NCBI RefSeq assembly: GCF_963924675.1
Contig: NC_089228.1
Location: forward strand, 89,558,894 to 89,622,893
DNA from: Phocoena phocoena
Lineage: Eukaryota; Chordata; Mammalia; Artiodactyla; Phocoenidae
Reading direction: 5' to 3'
DNA length: 64,000 bases
Both the position numbers and the translations under genes were made by a program. Position 1 is the stretch's first letter. Each line of letters starts with the position of its first letter. Under the pieces are notes generated by a model. The model worked only from the letters and a program-made list of their open reading frames with translations, searched no databases and was not told the origin of the DNA. This document shows positions 34,690 to 45,599 of this stretch, piece by piece.

Positions 34690-34880
34690 GAATAGCCAAG
34701 TTTGAATCCTACTTTTGCTGTTTACCAGCTGGATAAGCTAGCTGCGATGTACCAGAAACTTCGTACTTTCGTGAATAAAAATGGAGAGGGTGATGACGTA
34801 ATAATAAAAGTGATAACACCTGCCCTTTCAACCCATAGAATTGTTGGGAGGATCAAAAGGGATGATATAACTGAGTGTGC
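34690..34880 (+). mobile_element. MIR SINE (ancient)
   Basis: Forward MIR order: 'gaatagccaagtttgaatcc', 'tgctgtttaccagctgg', 'cttcgtactttcgtgaataaaaatgg', 'ttgttgggaggatcaaaaggg'. Confidence 0.65.
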
Positions 34881-35474
34881 TCTGTGAATACACAATATCA
34901 TTACATGAATATGTGGTATTATTAGCATGGTATTTTATTTTTACGTGGGTTATGTCATTGTAGATGGTTTTAATTAGTTTTTGTTGGTGATTATTTTTGA
35001 TTGAATCACGAGAATTTATCTTCGTGAAGGGTTACACCTTTGTAAACTTGGAGGCTGATTTTAGTTCAGTTTTGTTGTTTGAGTGTCTTTGGCTGGGTCT
35101 GGATCGGCATGAGACTGGTGTTGAATTTTTATCAGCCGACAGTATCATGCTACCTCCCTGAAATATGCCAGATCCTTTTTCAGGTCTTTTTGTCTGGCCT
35201 TTAATTTTAGACCAGTCATCAGGATAAGCACTGGATCTTCTGGATGACTTCACATTCTGAGTATAGCTTCAGAAAGGAGATTAGAAACTTGACCTTGATA
35301 TCAAGCCTCATTCTACGGCAGACAGAAAACAGGTGAGACCGAGTGCCTGTAGCATCACCCCAAGCCACCTCATTTTTGCACAGTAAATACAGTGCTTTGT
35401 CCACAGGAATGACAGGCCTGTGGGTGTATGAGTGGGCCTCTTGATAAAGAGAGAAACGTTTTGTTTCAGAGGAG
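34881..35474. other. Unclassified non-coding stretch
   Basis: Nothing recognised; overlapping short frames only. Confidence 0.4.
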
Positions 35475-35690
35475 GCAACGTGGCATAATGACTGAGGGCC
35501 CAGGTTCTGGAATCAGACAGGCATGTTTTATTCAACCTCCCTAAACACAGCCAAGATACTTAAACTCTCCAAACTCCAGGCTTCTCATCTATAAAATAGA
35601 GATTATAATAACAACCACGTGGGTTATTGTCACTGGTAAATGAGAGAGCTTTTTAAAAGGTATATCTAACATGTAATAATTATTATTATG
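35475..35690 (+). mobile_element. MIR SINE (ancient)
   Basis: Forward MIR order: 'gtggcataatgactgagggcccaggttctggaatcagacaggc', 'ttctcatctataaaatagagattataataac', 'catgtaataattattatta'. One of the better-preserved MIR copies here. Confidence 0.85.
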
Positions 35691-36355
35691 AATTGATCTC
35701 TGATGGAAACAGAGATAAAGGGGAAGGAAAAGAGAGTGATGAGTCCATGGTACAGGTCTTATACATCTTAGAATCATATCCCATCCTCCAGAAGCCAGCT
35801 GAATTAACATATAGTGTAACTGATCCATCCTCTTGATGCTGCATCACCTAATAGTTCTTTGAACATTCATTGTACTACAGTATCAGTAAAACAGAATTCT
35901 TAAGATTTAAGTTCTGTGATGTTTTGTTTTCAAGATCTAAGCGTAGTTCCTCCATTTTTAAGGGGAAATTTTAGACTAGATGATAATCTGTGTTTTGTTG
36001 AGCAGAAGAAAATCCGTGTAGGGCTAATCTTCTGTTTTTAAACCTACACCAATGTGAAGACTAGTGTTTGAAGTCTGAAGAGCATAGCTTTGCGGAAAAT
36101 TATGAGTGGTCTGAGCATGTGCTTCGTAAATACTCCCCAAACTGGCCTACTTTTCTTTTCTGGCAGTTCACATTTAAGTGTTGATTTTTTTTTTTTTCTT
36201 TTAACAATGCTTTCTAGCTCCTTCTGCCCTCAGACACCTCATGTAAGCTGTCATTTTGCTCAAGATAAGAGGAACGTTGCTTCAATTCTGGTCAGTTTCT
36301 AGAACTGTGTGATATTTAATGAGCCTGTCTAGCCTAACTGATCCTCAAGCATATG
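35691..36355. other. Unclassified non-coding stretch
   Basis: Nothing recognised. Confidence 0.4.
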
Positions 36356-36421
36356 CCTGTGTGTGTGTGTGTGAGTGTGTGTATATGTATGTGTGTGTGA
36401 GTGTGTGTATATGTGTGCGTG
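36356..36421. repeat. (TG)n-type microsatellite, compound
   Basis: TG repeats interrupted by GAGTG and TATATG units; the pattern GTGTGAGTGTGTGTATATG occurs twice. The open frame on the minus strand across it is low complexity. Confidence 0.95.
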
Positions 36422-37299
36422 GTGTGAAAAGCAGATTGTCATCTGGTGGCGGTGGCCTCCTATAAAATCTCCATGGGGACAGGGAGTGGTGGGGACATGA
36501 GTTGAGAAACTCTGGCCCGGCCATTGAAAGTTCTGGGCAGCTTTTTGGTGATGAAGCTCTTCCAGAAGGCCAGGGTGAGGCCCAGCCTTGGAGGGGAAGT
36601 TGTTGTGACCGTCTGACAGGCCTTCAGTTGGATTTGAAGCTGGAAGCCATGTTGACGACAATGTTAGTTCTGCCCCAAAGTTACTGGCCCCGTTTGGTCG
36701 GATTCTCCACCAACTAATCCGCGGCTCTGTGGCTCCTACCAGCTCCCAGGAAACTGCTGATGCAAAGCTTTGGGCTTGGTTACCTGGTGAAGCCTAGAGA
36801 TTGACACCAACTCAGTTTTCTTTGTTTTTTCCTACCCGTCTGATTTCCTGCTTTCCTGAAAGCCTTCTTCATCAGCGAGCTTACAACAGTTCTTGGAAAG
36901 GATCAAGACGTTTATGATTCTCAAAACCTACTAATCAACTAAAGTTTTCCAAGTGCCAGTGATACACTTGGGTGTCTGAGGACAGAGAAGCGAAGGGGCC
37001 AGGTACCTCTTTTTAGAACCGGTTCTGGCAAAAGCTGATCAGAATGCACATAACTGTAGCGCCGTTTCTTACAGGGGTAAAAAGAATTCACAATCCAAAG
37101 GACCGAACATTAATGGTCAGAAGCTAGCAGTCCTAGTGTCTGCGCCTGTGTGACACAGACCATGTCAGATCAGGGTGTAGGAAACTATGTCTTGCCCACA
37201 GGCATGTAAGGAGAAAAGGAGGCTGGGTGCTGGGGTGCTGGCTGGGAGCCCCGGGGTGTCCTTGGGCTTCGAGCCCCTGGCAGATTAACCCTTTGCCGC
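36422..37299. other. Upstream flank of the MBOAT1 CpG island
   Basis: GC content rises toward the island; no repeat or exon recognised. Confidence 0.45.
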
Positions 37300-37617
37300 A
37301 AGGACTGCGAGGGAGAAGCCTTGCAAGGAAAGTGCAGGAAATCTTAGCCGGCGCGGGGACCGGTGCCGACGCTGCGACGGAACCAGAACGGGGTGGGGTC
37401 AGGGTGCTCCCTAGCGCAAGGAGCCCGCCGGGGTGAGCGGGATGGAGGTCGTTTCTTGTGGCGGGGAGGGAGGATGGGGAGCTCGGGCGAAGTAAGAGCA
37501 GAGGATCCTCCCGCCCCCGGGGCCGCGCGCCACCACGCGCCGGGCTAGGCGGCGGCGTCCCTGTCGTCGCTTTCCCTCTCGGGTTGGCCCGGGCAGGGCG
37601 GGCCGGGTGGCGCTCGA

Positions 37618-37626
37618 GGGCGGGGC
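37618..37626 (+). promoter_or_regulatory. GC box (Sp1/KLF-type)
   Basis: GGGCGGGGC, 64 bp upstream of the CCAAT box. Confidence 0.65.
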
Positions 37627-37689
37627 TCCGAGTCTCCACTTTTCCTCCCTCCCTTCCTCCCTCCTCCCGGGCAGTCCCGGGCGGCCGGG

Positions 37690-37694
37690 CCAAT
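37690..37694 (+). promoter_or_regulatory. CCAAT box (NF-Y-type)
   Basis: CCAAT within GGGCCAATGAGC matches the NF-Y consensus flanks. It is 258 bp upstream of the start codon. The TGA at 37694-37696 overlapping it is the nearest in-frame upstream stop for the MBOAT1 reading frame. Confidence 0.7.
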
Positions 37695-37944
37695 GAGCGG
37701 CGAGAGGAGGGGAGCGGGAAGCAAACGCTCTCGGCCGCAGCCCTCCTGCCGCGCCCGCGGCCACTGCGCCAACGCCAAGTTTGCGCCCTGAGAGTTTGCG
37801 CTGGGTCGCGTCCTCCGGCTTGCCGCTCGGTCCCCGCGAGCCAGGCGGCCGCGCGGCCCTCGGGACAGCCACCCGCGCGCACTCGGGCGGGAGGACGCCG
37901 AGCGGGGTGGCGCGGCCTGGGGCCGGGGCTGCCGCCTCCCGAAG

Positions 37945-38047
37945 ATGCAGGATGGCAGCAGAGCCTCCTCCCAGCCTCTCCTACCGCACCACGGGCTCCA
38001 CCTGTCTGCACCCGCTCAGCGAGCTCCTGGGCATCCCTCTGGACCAG
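37945..38047 (+). other. Overlapping upstream reading frame in MBOAT1 exon 1
   Basis: ATG at 37945-37947, 7 bases before and out of frame with the MBOAT1 ATG. It has A at -3 but C at +4, a moderate initiation context. The frame has no stop in exon 1 (34 codons plus one base) and would continue into exon 2. It is the only other ATG between the CCAAT box and the main start, so scanning ribosomes meet it first. Confidence 0.6.
37952..38047 (+). CDS. MBOAT1: MBOAT1 exon 1 coding part (lysophospholipid acyltransferase 1)
   Basis: Encodes 32 residues beginning MAAEPPPSLSYRTTG and ending LHPLSELLGIPLDQ, which I recognise as the N-terminus of mammalian MBOAT1. From memory the human form is one residue longer near position 6-8. 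MBOAT1 (LPEAT1) is a multi-pass ER-membrane O-acyltransferase that transfers acyl chains, preferring oleoyl-CoA, to lysophosphatidylserine and lysophosphatidylethanolamine in the Lands cycle. Membrane segments and the catalytic Asn/His lie in later exons outside this window. The start ATG has A at -3 and G at +4. The exon ends in phase 0 at CAG|gtaacg; the donor lacks G at +5. An in-frame TGA at 37694 precedes the ATG with no other in-frame ATG between. Confidence 0.93.
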
Positions 38048-38856
38048 GTAACGGCGGGCGGGCGGCCCGCGGCTGGCGCGGGAGCGCGGGAACCCTCCCT
38101 GAGCCGGAGCGGGCGTGAAGCCTGCGGGGGTGCTGGTGGGGATGTTATCTACCTCCGTCCCCGCCCCCATAGCAGATTTCACTGCTACAAACTAGACAGG
38201 TGGAGTTTTGTTTGTTGGTTTTAAATTGATATTTTTCTCCTGTAAGTGTGAAAAAAATTGGTATACTTTGCACAGAAGGTTCGAATAAACTTTTTTGTTT
38301 TGTTTGAAGTTTTGGGTTTCCTCGTTTCCTGTAACCCAGGGCTAAAACATTCTGATAAATGACTCAAGTGATTCTTTCATCAGTGTAGTCAAGTCTTTTA
38401 TTATTTTTAAGTTAGATGAAACTACTTAGAAACTGAACCTGAGTGATCTATATGCAAAAGCCTGTAGCTTTTGAATGAGAGACCTGGGTTTTCTGCAGTG
38501 AGGCTTGTGAAGTCGGGTTGACAGTTATTTTGTACCACCTGTGATCAACATCGTCAAGGGAGGAGGGACACAGGATGCTGTGGTTTTCCGAGGGCCTTAG
38601 GTTATTCAGTCAGTCTACCCTCGGGGGTCCAGGCTCCCTAGTAGGACAGGTTAGTGGGAGAAGAGAGGCACTGTTGCAGGTATTTGGACTGTCCAGCAAC
38701 TGTCTGCTACCATTAAAACTGAAAATGGTAGCAAACAACAGTAATTCCAGGTAAGAAATTTTCCCGAGGGTTGAGGCTATCTTAACCCCTTTTCTTGTCT
38801 CCTTAGGTGCTGCAGGCTAGATAGGCCCTGTATTTAGCAGTGAGTCAATAAATATA
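38048..38856 (+). other. MBOAT1 intron 1, proximal part
   Basis: Starts with the donor gtaacg. The reading frame of exon 1 stays open into the intron to a TAA at 38222-38224. AATAAA follows at 38284-38289 with a T/GT-rich tract downstream. No repeats recognised. Confidence 0.75.
38284..38289 (+). terminator. Candidate intronic polyadenylation signal
   Basis: A canonical AATAAA, 237 bp into intron 1, is followed directly by a T-rich and GT-rich stretch (ACTTTTTTGTTTTGTTTG), the usual downstream element arrangement, and lies 60 bp after the intron-retention stop codon. Functionality is inference; U1 binding at the donor normally suppresses such sites. Confidence 0.4.
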
Positions 38857-39048
38857 CAGTTGACCCGCGAATAACACGGGTTTGAACTGCATGGGCCCAC
38901 TTATATGTGTATATTTTTCAATAGAAAATACTACAGTACTGTACCATCCGAGGTTGCTTGAATCCACAGTTTCCGAGGAACCACAGATACAAGGGCCCGA
39001 CAGTAAATTATACACAGATTAACCCCTATGTAGTTCAAGGGTCAGCTG
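38857..39048. mobile_element. Tigger-like non-autonomous DNA element
   Basis: 192 bp. Left end CAGTTGACCCGCGAATAAC; right end TAGTTCAAGGGTCAGCTG. TA flanks at 38855-38856 and 39049-39050. Same family as 3535-3752. Confidence 0.9.
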
Positions 39049-39050
39049 TA

Positions 39051-40452
39051 TGTTATTTAAATGGAATTGGGTAAGGCATGCTGGAGGACGGCCCACTAGT
39101 GATCTTGTAAAAAATTCTTCTTTCCTTCAAACAAGAGTATACCTGCTGCTCTTTCCACTCACATTCCCTCAGCAACGAGGAAGTGAGACCTAGATGTTTC
39201 CCGTATTCAGATGCTGTTTACTGAGCCACCCTTCCACCTGGCTCCCTCTGAGGATCTGATTCAGAACTCCACCTGATCTGACTGTCGGCCATCAATTGTA
39301 AAATCCAGACGGTCAGGAAATTGGGAGAGGTATCAGCTGCTAACGCCTGTCCTTGTAGTGAGAGTGTAGTGACTGCCAGGGACCTGCAAAGGCAGAAATA
39401 ATAGCAAATTCTTTAGCCCTGAAATGAAATATAACTCAGAGCTGAATTTCCTTCAGGGGAGTTCGTTGGTACTTACCCCTCTACTCTCCATCACAATTTA
39501 TTTTAATTGCATTTTCCATTTTCAGCAATTCAGCACAGCTACAGAGAAGACGAATCCAGGGAGGTTTTTTGTATGGAAAGAGTTAGATTGTTAATGAATC
39601 CCAGAGATTGACGACTGAGAGGTGCCTAGGATGATGTTATTAAGTGCTTTGTAACTGCATCCACCCTCATCCTCCATCTCCTGGATTTCTGGCAAAGGAA
39701 TTCTGGTTTTAATTTATAAAAAAGAACAAGAGAGCCTGTGGGATGTTTAAGGCTGGAAGGAAGGGATTTCTGGGATGAACTGAAGGAAAAATGTGGGCGA
39801 TAGGCAAGGAAGGAGCACCTGTGATCTCTTAGATCTTAGGAAACCCCACTGCCCTCCGGCAGGGTCAAATCTAAGTGACTCTCAGTGGAAGAAGCATTTA
39901 AAGGACAATGCCCCAGCTGGCTCATTTCAGGCCGAGGGAGAATCCCAAACCATAAATAATGTGGTTTGAGGCTAAACTGTGGCTTGAGAGTTTGGAAGCT
40001 TGATGTGTTTTTCTCCCTTGCACTTTCAGGGGCTTTTTAGTTGTTAGACTGACTTGGGAGTAATTTGTGCTCTGCCAGAAAACTTCCTTTATGACTGCTG
40101 GCTGGTATTCTACCCTCCCGGAGCCTCAGAGTCTTCACGTGTAAAATGGGAGACGACAAAAAGACCTACATTTTGGAGCCGAGACATTTTATATAGATAT
40201 AAAATGCCCTACAGTCCTTGTATCAGACAGGGTCCTGGCAGGAAACAATTCAACTCAATGGATGACAATGAAGAAACTTTGATGAACTACTTAGAGAGGT
40301 GTGGGTGGCATTAAGGGAACCAATAAAGGATGTTCAGGTACCAAGACCTGGGCAAGGGAAAGGGAAGAAAGTCCTCTTGCCAGGATACAGGGGGGGAGTA
40401 GAGAGAGAACTTCAGCCCTTCTGCTCCCCATCTCCTGGCCCTTCCATCTCTT
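39051..40452. other. Intron 1, mostly unclassified, with a MIR-like tail
   Basis: No exon recognised. About 40060-40180 resembles a MIR 3' half ('ggagcctcagagtcttcacgtgtaaaatggg'). The rest is unassigned. Confidence 0.45.
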
Positions 40453-40650
40453 TTTTCTTGCGGTACGCGGGCCTCTCACTGCTGTGGCCTCTCCCGCTGC
40501 GGAGCACAGGCTCCGGAGGTGCAGGCTCAGCGGCCATGGCTCACGGGCCCAGCTGCTCCGCGGCATGTGGGATCTTCCCGGACTGGGGCACGAACCCGTG
40601 TCCCCTGCGTCGGCAGGCGGACTCTCAACCACTGCGCCACCAGGGAAGCC
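40453..40650 (-). mobile_element. CHR-type SINE, full length
   Basis: Reverse SINE with a short T tail; perfect 14-bp duplication CCCTTCCATCTCTT at 40439-40452 and 40651-40664. Frames of 105-172 codons over this locus on both strands are SINE-derived. Confidence 0.96.
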
Positions 40651-40664
40651 CCCTTCCATCTCTT

Positions 40665-41094
40665 GCAGTGGCCCCCAGTGGGTGGCTGGCCTGGGGCACC
40701 TGGGCGATGTGGTCTGCAGGGGCTCCTCCTGGGGCACAAAATTGGGAAGGGAAAAGTGGAGCCAGGTCTGGAGGACAGTCCTAGGGTAAGAGCCCAGTCC
40801 TTGATACATGTTTGCTCCTGGCCCATTAAAGAGTGACTTTTCATTGGCCTTCGATTTGCTAACAGTGATAAAACATATACCTCAAGTTGTCCAAGTGGTT
40901 CTTCATATGCCACTTAAAGATAGTGAATCCTTTTCTTAATGTCTTAACATTTCACACGTATATTTTTAATTTCTGTATTGATTGCACTTGTGAGAATGTC
41001 TTTGGCTTCTGGGTCTCCCTGTGTCAAGTTGTTTATTATTTGCAAAACCTGAAATATCTGTTGAGCATTCTACTATGTGAGTGAAGAGCTCTTT
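40665..41094. other. Unclassified intronic stretch
   Basis: Nothing recognised. Confidence 0.4.
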
Positions 41095-41795
41095 TTTTTA
41101 ATATTTTTACTGGAGTACAGTTGATTTAAATGTTATGCTAGTTTCAGGTGTACAGCAAAGTGAATCAGTTATACATATACATATATCTACTCTTTCTTAC
41201 GTTATTTTCCCATATAGGTCATTACAGAGTATTGAGTAGAGTTCCCTGTGCTATACAGTAGGTCCTTATTAGTTATCTATTTTATAAATAGTAGTGTGTA
41301 TATGTCAGTCCCAATCTCCCAATTTATCCCTCCCCCAACCCTTTCCCCCTGGTAACCATGTTTGTTTTCTATATCTGTGACTCTGTCTTATAAATAAGTT
41401 CATTTGTACCATTTTTTTTAGATTCCACATGTAAGCGATATCATATGATATTTGTCTTTGTCTGACTTACTTCACTCAGTATGACAATCTCTAGGTCTAT
41501 TCATGTTGCTGCAGATGGCATTATTTCATTTTTTTTTAATGGCTGAGTAACATTCCATTGTATACATGTACCACCTCTTCTTTATCCATTCATCTGTTGA
41601 TGGACATTTAGGTGGCTTCCATGTCCTGGCTATTGTAAATAGTGCTGCAATGAACATTGGGGTTGCATGTATCTTTTCAAATTATGGTTTTCTCTGGATA
41701 TATACTCAGGAGTGGGATTGCTGGATCATATATATGGTAGCTCTATTTTTAGTTTTTTAAGGAACCTCCATACTGTTCTCCATAGTGGCTGTCTT
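41095..41795 (-). mobile_element. L1 3' end fragment
   Basis: Reverse L1: 'gtttcaggtgtacagcaaag', 'ctatacagtaggtccttatt', 'ccattcatctgttgatggac', 'tggattgctggatcat'-type block, 'aaggaacctccatactgttctcc'. 5' truncated in ORF2. Confidence 0.92.
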
Positions 41796-42664
41796 TAATT
41801 ATTTTTCATCTGATTCTTCCATTTATCTGTTCTGTTAGCTTATGCAATTGTGACTATACTCAGGAAACGTCTATGGTTTTAGTTTCCAGGGACTTTTACT
41901 AGCCTGGCCTCCTCCTAAAGATGTTAAATGCAAAATCATCTTATTTAATTAGAGACTAGAGCACAGCAGTTCAGATCCAGAGTATAGGAAATGGATGACT
42001 TAGGGGCCTTCACAGGTGCCTCACGGATGAGTTTGATGAAAACTGCGTTTCTGGAATGAGTTTCTTTCGAGCAGATGTGGAGCTCGGGCAAAGAACTGAG
42101 GATGACTATTTTGTTTGATTTTTTTGTTTAAATCATCTGCTCATGCCCTCTCCACTCGGTTTTGGTCATGGGGTATGGCATGATCTGTCTTTAAACTATC
42201 CCAGCCTTTGAAGTTTGCAAAATTGACTCAGCTACCAGGATAGACGCGGTAATACTGACGTTCCTAATTTGTGTGGTACACGGTCATATCCTAGGAGCTG
42301 TGCAAGAGGAGGAATTCCTGGCTTTAAGGAATTTGCAATTTGGTGGTGGGGAACTCTGAGTGCCAGGAAATGATTTTTGAGATTAAAGCAGTCCAGGTTT
42401 AGGCCTATTTATGTAAGCTTGTGTTACAGTTTAAAAGGCAAGATCAGTGAAGACCAGCTCTGAAGGCCTGACCCTCTCGACTTATGGTGATATCAGCAGT
42501 GGGTTTTGATGACTCCACCGGGGCCTCTGACCACAGTTTCTGTACCTGCCTGGAGCTTTCAGTCACCTGGTTGGTTCTTTTGCCTATTCTTGGAAAGCCC
42601 AACCCTCAGTTTTCTCTTCTTATCTGAGTCTTGCCCTTGGTTAAAAGCTCAGCTCACATTCCAC
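41796..42664. other. Unclassified intronic stretch
   Basis: No exon or named repeat recognised. Confidence 0.4.
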
Positions 42665-42870
42665 AGTCATTATTAAATCAATTAAATATTTATTTAACAC
42701 TAGTAGTACGAGGGACTTGGTCAGGTCTTAGAAATATAGGGCTTAAAAAAAAAATCAAGGTTTCTATCCTTGAAGAGTTTATACGCCCATGGAGGAGACA
42801 AAAGACCTATAGAAGTGCTGTGTCCTCACAGACCTATGTAGGTACTAATAGAGGTTTGTAGGTGGTACCT
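42665..42870 (-). mobile_element. Ancient L2-like fragment
   Basis: 'aattaaatatttatttaacactag', 'tcaaggtttctatccttgaagag', 'catggaggagacaaaagacc' follow the reversed L2 3' order; diverged. Confidence 0.5.
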
Positions 42871-43429
42871 TAGTGGAACAGAGAAGGGAAAGCCACAGGA
42901 CACCTTGGACTTGTGTGGAATTTACTGTTTACCTTTGACACGGTTTATATTTGACACTTGACACAAAATGTTACCTTATTTTGTTAGGTATCCTGCCTGG
43001 TTTATAATACTGAGTTTCAAACTAATTTAAAGTCTCCTTGAAGTCTAGGTTTTATCTATCCTGGTATTCCAAGCAAGTAGTAGCATGCCCAACAAATGCT
43101 TATCATTAGTAGCAATATATGCCCATGCTGACGATATACATGATCAGACTTTGATACAGAATCTTCTGTTTTTAAAGTGGAGAGAGATGGATCTTTGTGG
43201 GACGGGTGGGGAGGGTCCTCTACCGAACGTTCTGCCTGTTGGTGCTGCCTCCAGGCTGTACTCTTGGGTTTCTGACTTGAACAATCTACTCTCCACCCTG
43301 GGGCTTTCCAGCTGACCCCGGCTCAGGCTGCATATGGCAGGTCACAGAATGTCCATCCTGCAGAGAGCCACTTCATTCATATTTTTGGCCTACAAGGCTA
43401 GGTCTCCTCTCCCCACTTAATTTCCCTTT
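42871..43429. other. Unclassified intronic stretch
   Basis: Nothing recognised. Confidence 0.4.
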
Positions 43430-43489
43430 CACTGTCTGATAGTGAAATCATTGGCTTATGGGAGGAGCATCATTGGTTAGACTACAAAC

Positions 43490-43600
43490 AGCAAATACTG
43501 AGTTTCTGCCATGTTCCAGGAATTCCTGGGACTGGGTGAGGTTGTTATCATTCAAACATGAATAAAATAGGGTCCATCCTCGAAAAACTCATTGTTGGGT
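43490..43600 (-). mobile_element. Ancient L2-like fragment
   Basis: 'gcaaatactgagtttctgccatgttccagg', 'ttcaaacatgaataaaatagggtcc', 'ctcgaaaaactcattg' resemble the reversed L2 3' end. Confidence 0.5.
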
Positions 43601-43619
43601 GGGGTGGGGACACAGAAGT

Positions 43620-43800
43620 CAACCAGTATTGCTCCTGTGTGGTGCCTGGACCTGCAGCATCAGCCTTGAAACTTGTTAGAAAAGTTCTTCTCTGCCTGGC
43701 ACCCTGTCTGCTGCTCTGGGCACAGACCCAGCCAGCGGGGGATTTCATGAGCCCTCTCGGTGGTGCTGGGATGCCCCAAAATTTGAGAACCACTGCTGTG
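43620..43800 (-). mobile_element. MER20-like hAT element
   Basis: 'gtgcctggacctgcagcatcagc' and the terminal 'tttgagaaccactgctg' are the MER20 hallmarks; the central part is diverged. Confidence 0.6.
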
Positions 43801-44140
43801 TGCAGATAAATGGGATACAAATTAATTAAGCGCAGTGGAGGCGGGTGAGGTGTGGTTGTCAGAGAGCATCTCACAGGTGGGGAGGACCACGAACTGGGTC
43901 TTGAAGGCCGAAGAGGTATTTGTCAGGCAAAGTGGGTAGATAGAACAGCACATACAGAGGTGGGGAGGTGTGAAACTCTGCACTTCGTTCAAGGAACGGA
44001 GTCCACCGAAGTGGCTGGTGAGGCTGCCCTTGTGAAGATTTTGGGACTCTAGGTTGGGGAGGGAGGCAGGGGTCACATCATGAGGAAGCTGGGAGGCTCT
44101 GGTGAGGTGTTTGTACTTCACGCTGCAGAGACCAGGGGGA
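43801..44140. other. Unclassified intronic stretch
   Basis: Short overlapping frames on both strands, no family match. Confidence 0.4.
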
Positions 44141-44475
44141 AGCAAACTATTTCTATAAAGGGCCAGACAGTAAATATTTCCGGCTTTGCAGGCAGTACAG
44201 TCTTTGTTGCACGACTCAGCCGTGCCATTGTGCGGTGAGAGCAGCCATAGACAATATGTAAATCGTTGGGCCTGGCTGTGTTCTCATGAAACTTTATTTA
44301 TGGACTGAAATTTGAATTTTATGTAATTTGCACATGTTGTGAAATTTTCTTCTTTTGATATTTTTTTCCCAACCCTTTAAAGATGTAAAAACACGTAGTT
44401 AACATACAGGCCACACAAAACAGGCAAGGGCTGGATTTGGCCTGAGGACTGGAGTTTGAGACCCCTGTTATAGAC
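44141..44475 (+). mobile_element. hAT-type non-autonomous DNA element
   Basis: 'tctataaagggccagacagtaaatatt', 'gcagccatagacaatatgtaaatcg', 'gaaactttatttatgg', 'ggctggatttggcctgagg' and the 'gagacccctgttatag' end are hallmarks of a common mammalian hAT-Charlie-type element. I am not certain of the subfamily name. Confidence 0.7.
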
Positions 44476-45590
44476 TAATTTTCCTCACATTTGGTAGATG
44501 GACCGTCATCAGTATCTATTGCCAAATATGCTTCTGGGATTTGACTCAGACCTAGTGAATCCAAATACATATCCGAGTGACAGGGCTGCCCAGGTGATTC
44601 TTGTGCTACCTGAAGTTTAGAGGCATTACTACCATCCAAGGGAAGGCATTGAAGGGTTTAAGATGTGAAAGGATTTTCATTTTGTGAAATGGGGCAGGAG
44701 GTCATGGCTGAAGGATGCAGGGATGGAGCAGGGGTTTTTGACAATGAGTGGGTGTTTAGAGTAGTCTTAATGGGGGAGCAGAGAAGGAGCGGCCTGGGGT
44801 CAATTTAATGGGTTGCTGAGTATAATCAACGCACTGAAAATCAGAAATTTCAGGATTTGTGCCAATATGTGGTTTTTGTCTTTCAGCAGCTCCTTGTAGG
44901 AGCAAAAGTAAAATAAATAGCTGGACGTTTGCAGGGAAGGTTGTTGGAACGTTAAGAAGTAAGGGTGTTGAAGGATGCTGACAAGTAGCTGGAGGTGATG
45001 GCAGTGAAAAGAGAAACATTTGGAGATTGGAGGGACTTTGAGGGGCGGGTGCAGGGGAAGTGAGAGAGCCGGGGGCCAGGATATTTAAGCTGAAGATTCC
45101 TAGGGAAGCTTCCCTGGGCAAGGATAAAAGTCAAGGTGTGGCCATGGGAGAAGGGGTGAAAGTCGACTCGGTTTAGCAAGCCGAGGAACTGGGGGATTTG
45201 GTTGATCGTCCTAAACATTGAAGCTGCCCAGGTGACTGAGGATGTGAGGTGGAGAGAAAGACTCTGTGGTACCTAAACTCTCCAGGAATGTGGAGGTAGA
45301 TTGGTAGATCCTGACAGTGAAGAAGGACCAGAGAGGGTATGACAGGCTCTGCTATTAGGCACTCAGCCAGCCACTCTCCAGGGCGCATCTCATTTAATGT
45401 TAGGACGCAGAGTGGGGTCTGGAGGGAGGTACTTCCTGGCTGGAAGGACGGTGCCTCTCAAAGGAAGCTGGAAGAGCTCTCTTAGCCCCTTTATCAAAGG
45501 AGGCAGCAGCTGAGCCTGTTGAGCTGGGGGTCAGCCTGCTCTGTTCTTTCAGTCCCCCCACCCCCTGTTCCCTCCAACCGACACCATCCT
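44476..45590. other. Unclassified intronic stretch, GA-rich
   Basis: Purine-rich DNA at 44700-45480 without recognisable exon or repeat. Minus-strand frames there are low-complexity P/L/S-rich shadows. Confidence 0.4.
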
Positions 45591-45599
45591 AGGGCCCAG

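Larger units (their letters stand above)
37300..38168 (+). promoter_or_regulatory. MBOAT1: CpG-island promoter of MBOAT1
   Basis: A GC-rich block with dense CpG dinucleotides surrounded by AT-richer DNA, ending in the first coding exon. It contains a GC box GGGCGGGGC at 37618-37626, a CCAAT box at 37690-37694 in the NF-Y context GGCCAATGA, and another Sp1-like CCCCGCCCCC at 38159-38168 in intron 1. There is no TATA box, so dispersed initiation, perhaps about 37740-37800, is expected; that position is inference. Such islands often fire divergently, so a minus-strand non-coding RNA is possible. Confidence 0.9.

Noticed and set aside
37781..37951. N-terminal extension of MBOAT1 from an upstream in-frame start
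   Set aside because: The in-frame codon at 37781 is TTG, not ATG. There is no in-frame ATG between the TGA at 37694 and the ATG at 37952, and the extension matches nothing known of MBOAT1.
37133..38182. 349-codon open frame on the minus strand across the CpG island
   Set aside because: GC-rich DNA lacks stop codons by composition. The product is P/R/G/A-rich with no recognisable domain, it lies antisense to a real exon, and two other frames over the same DNA are equally open.
40291..40913. Four overlapping frames of 105-172 codons on both strands
   Set aside because: All run through the SINE at 40453-40650. The same peptide phrases recur at every SINE copy in the window.
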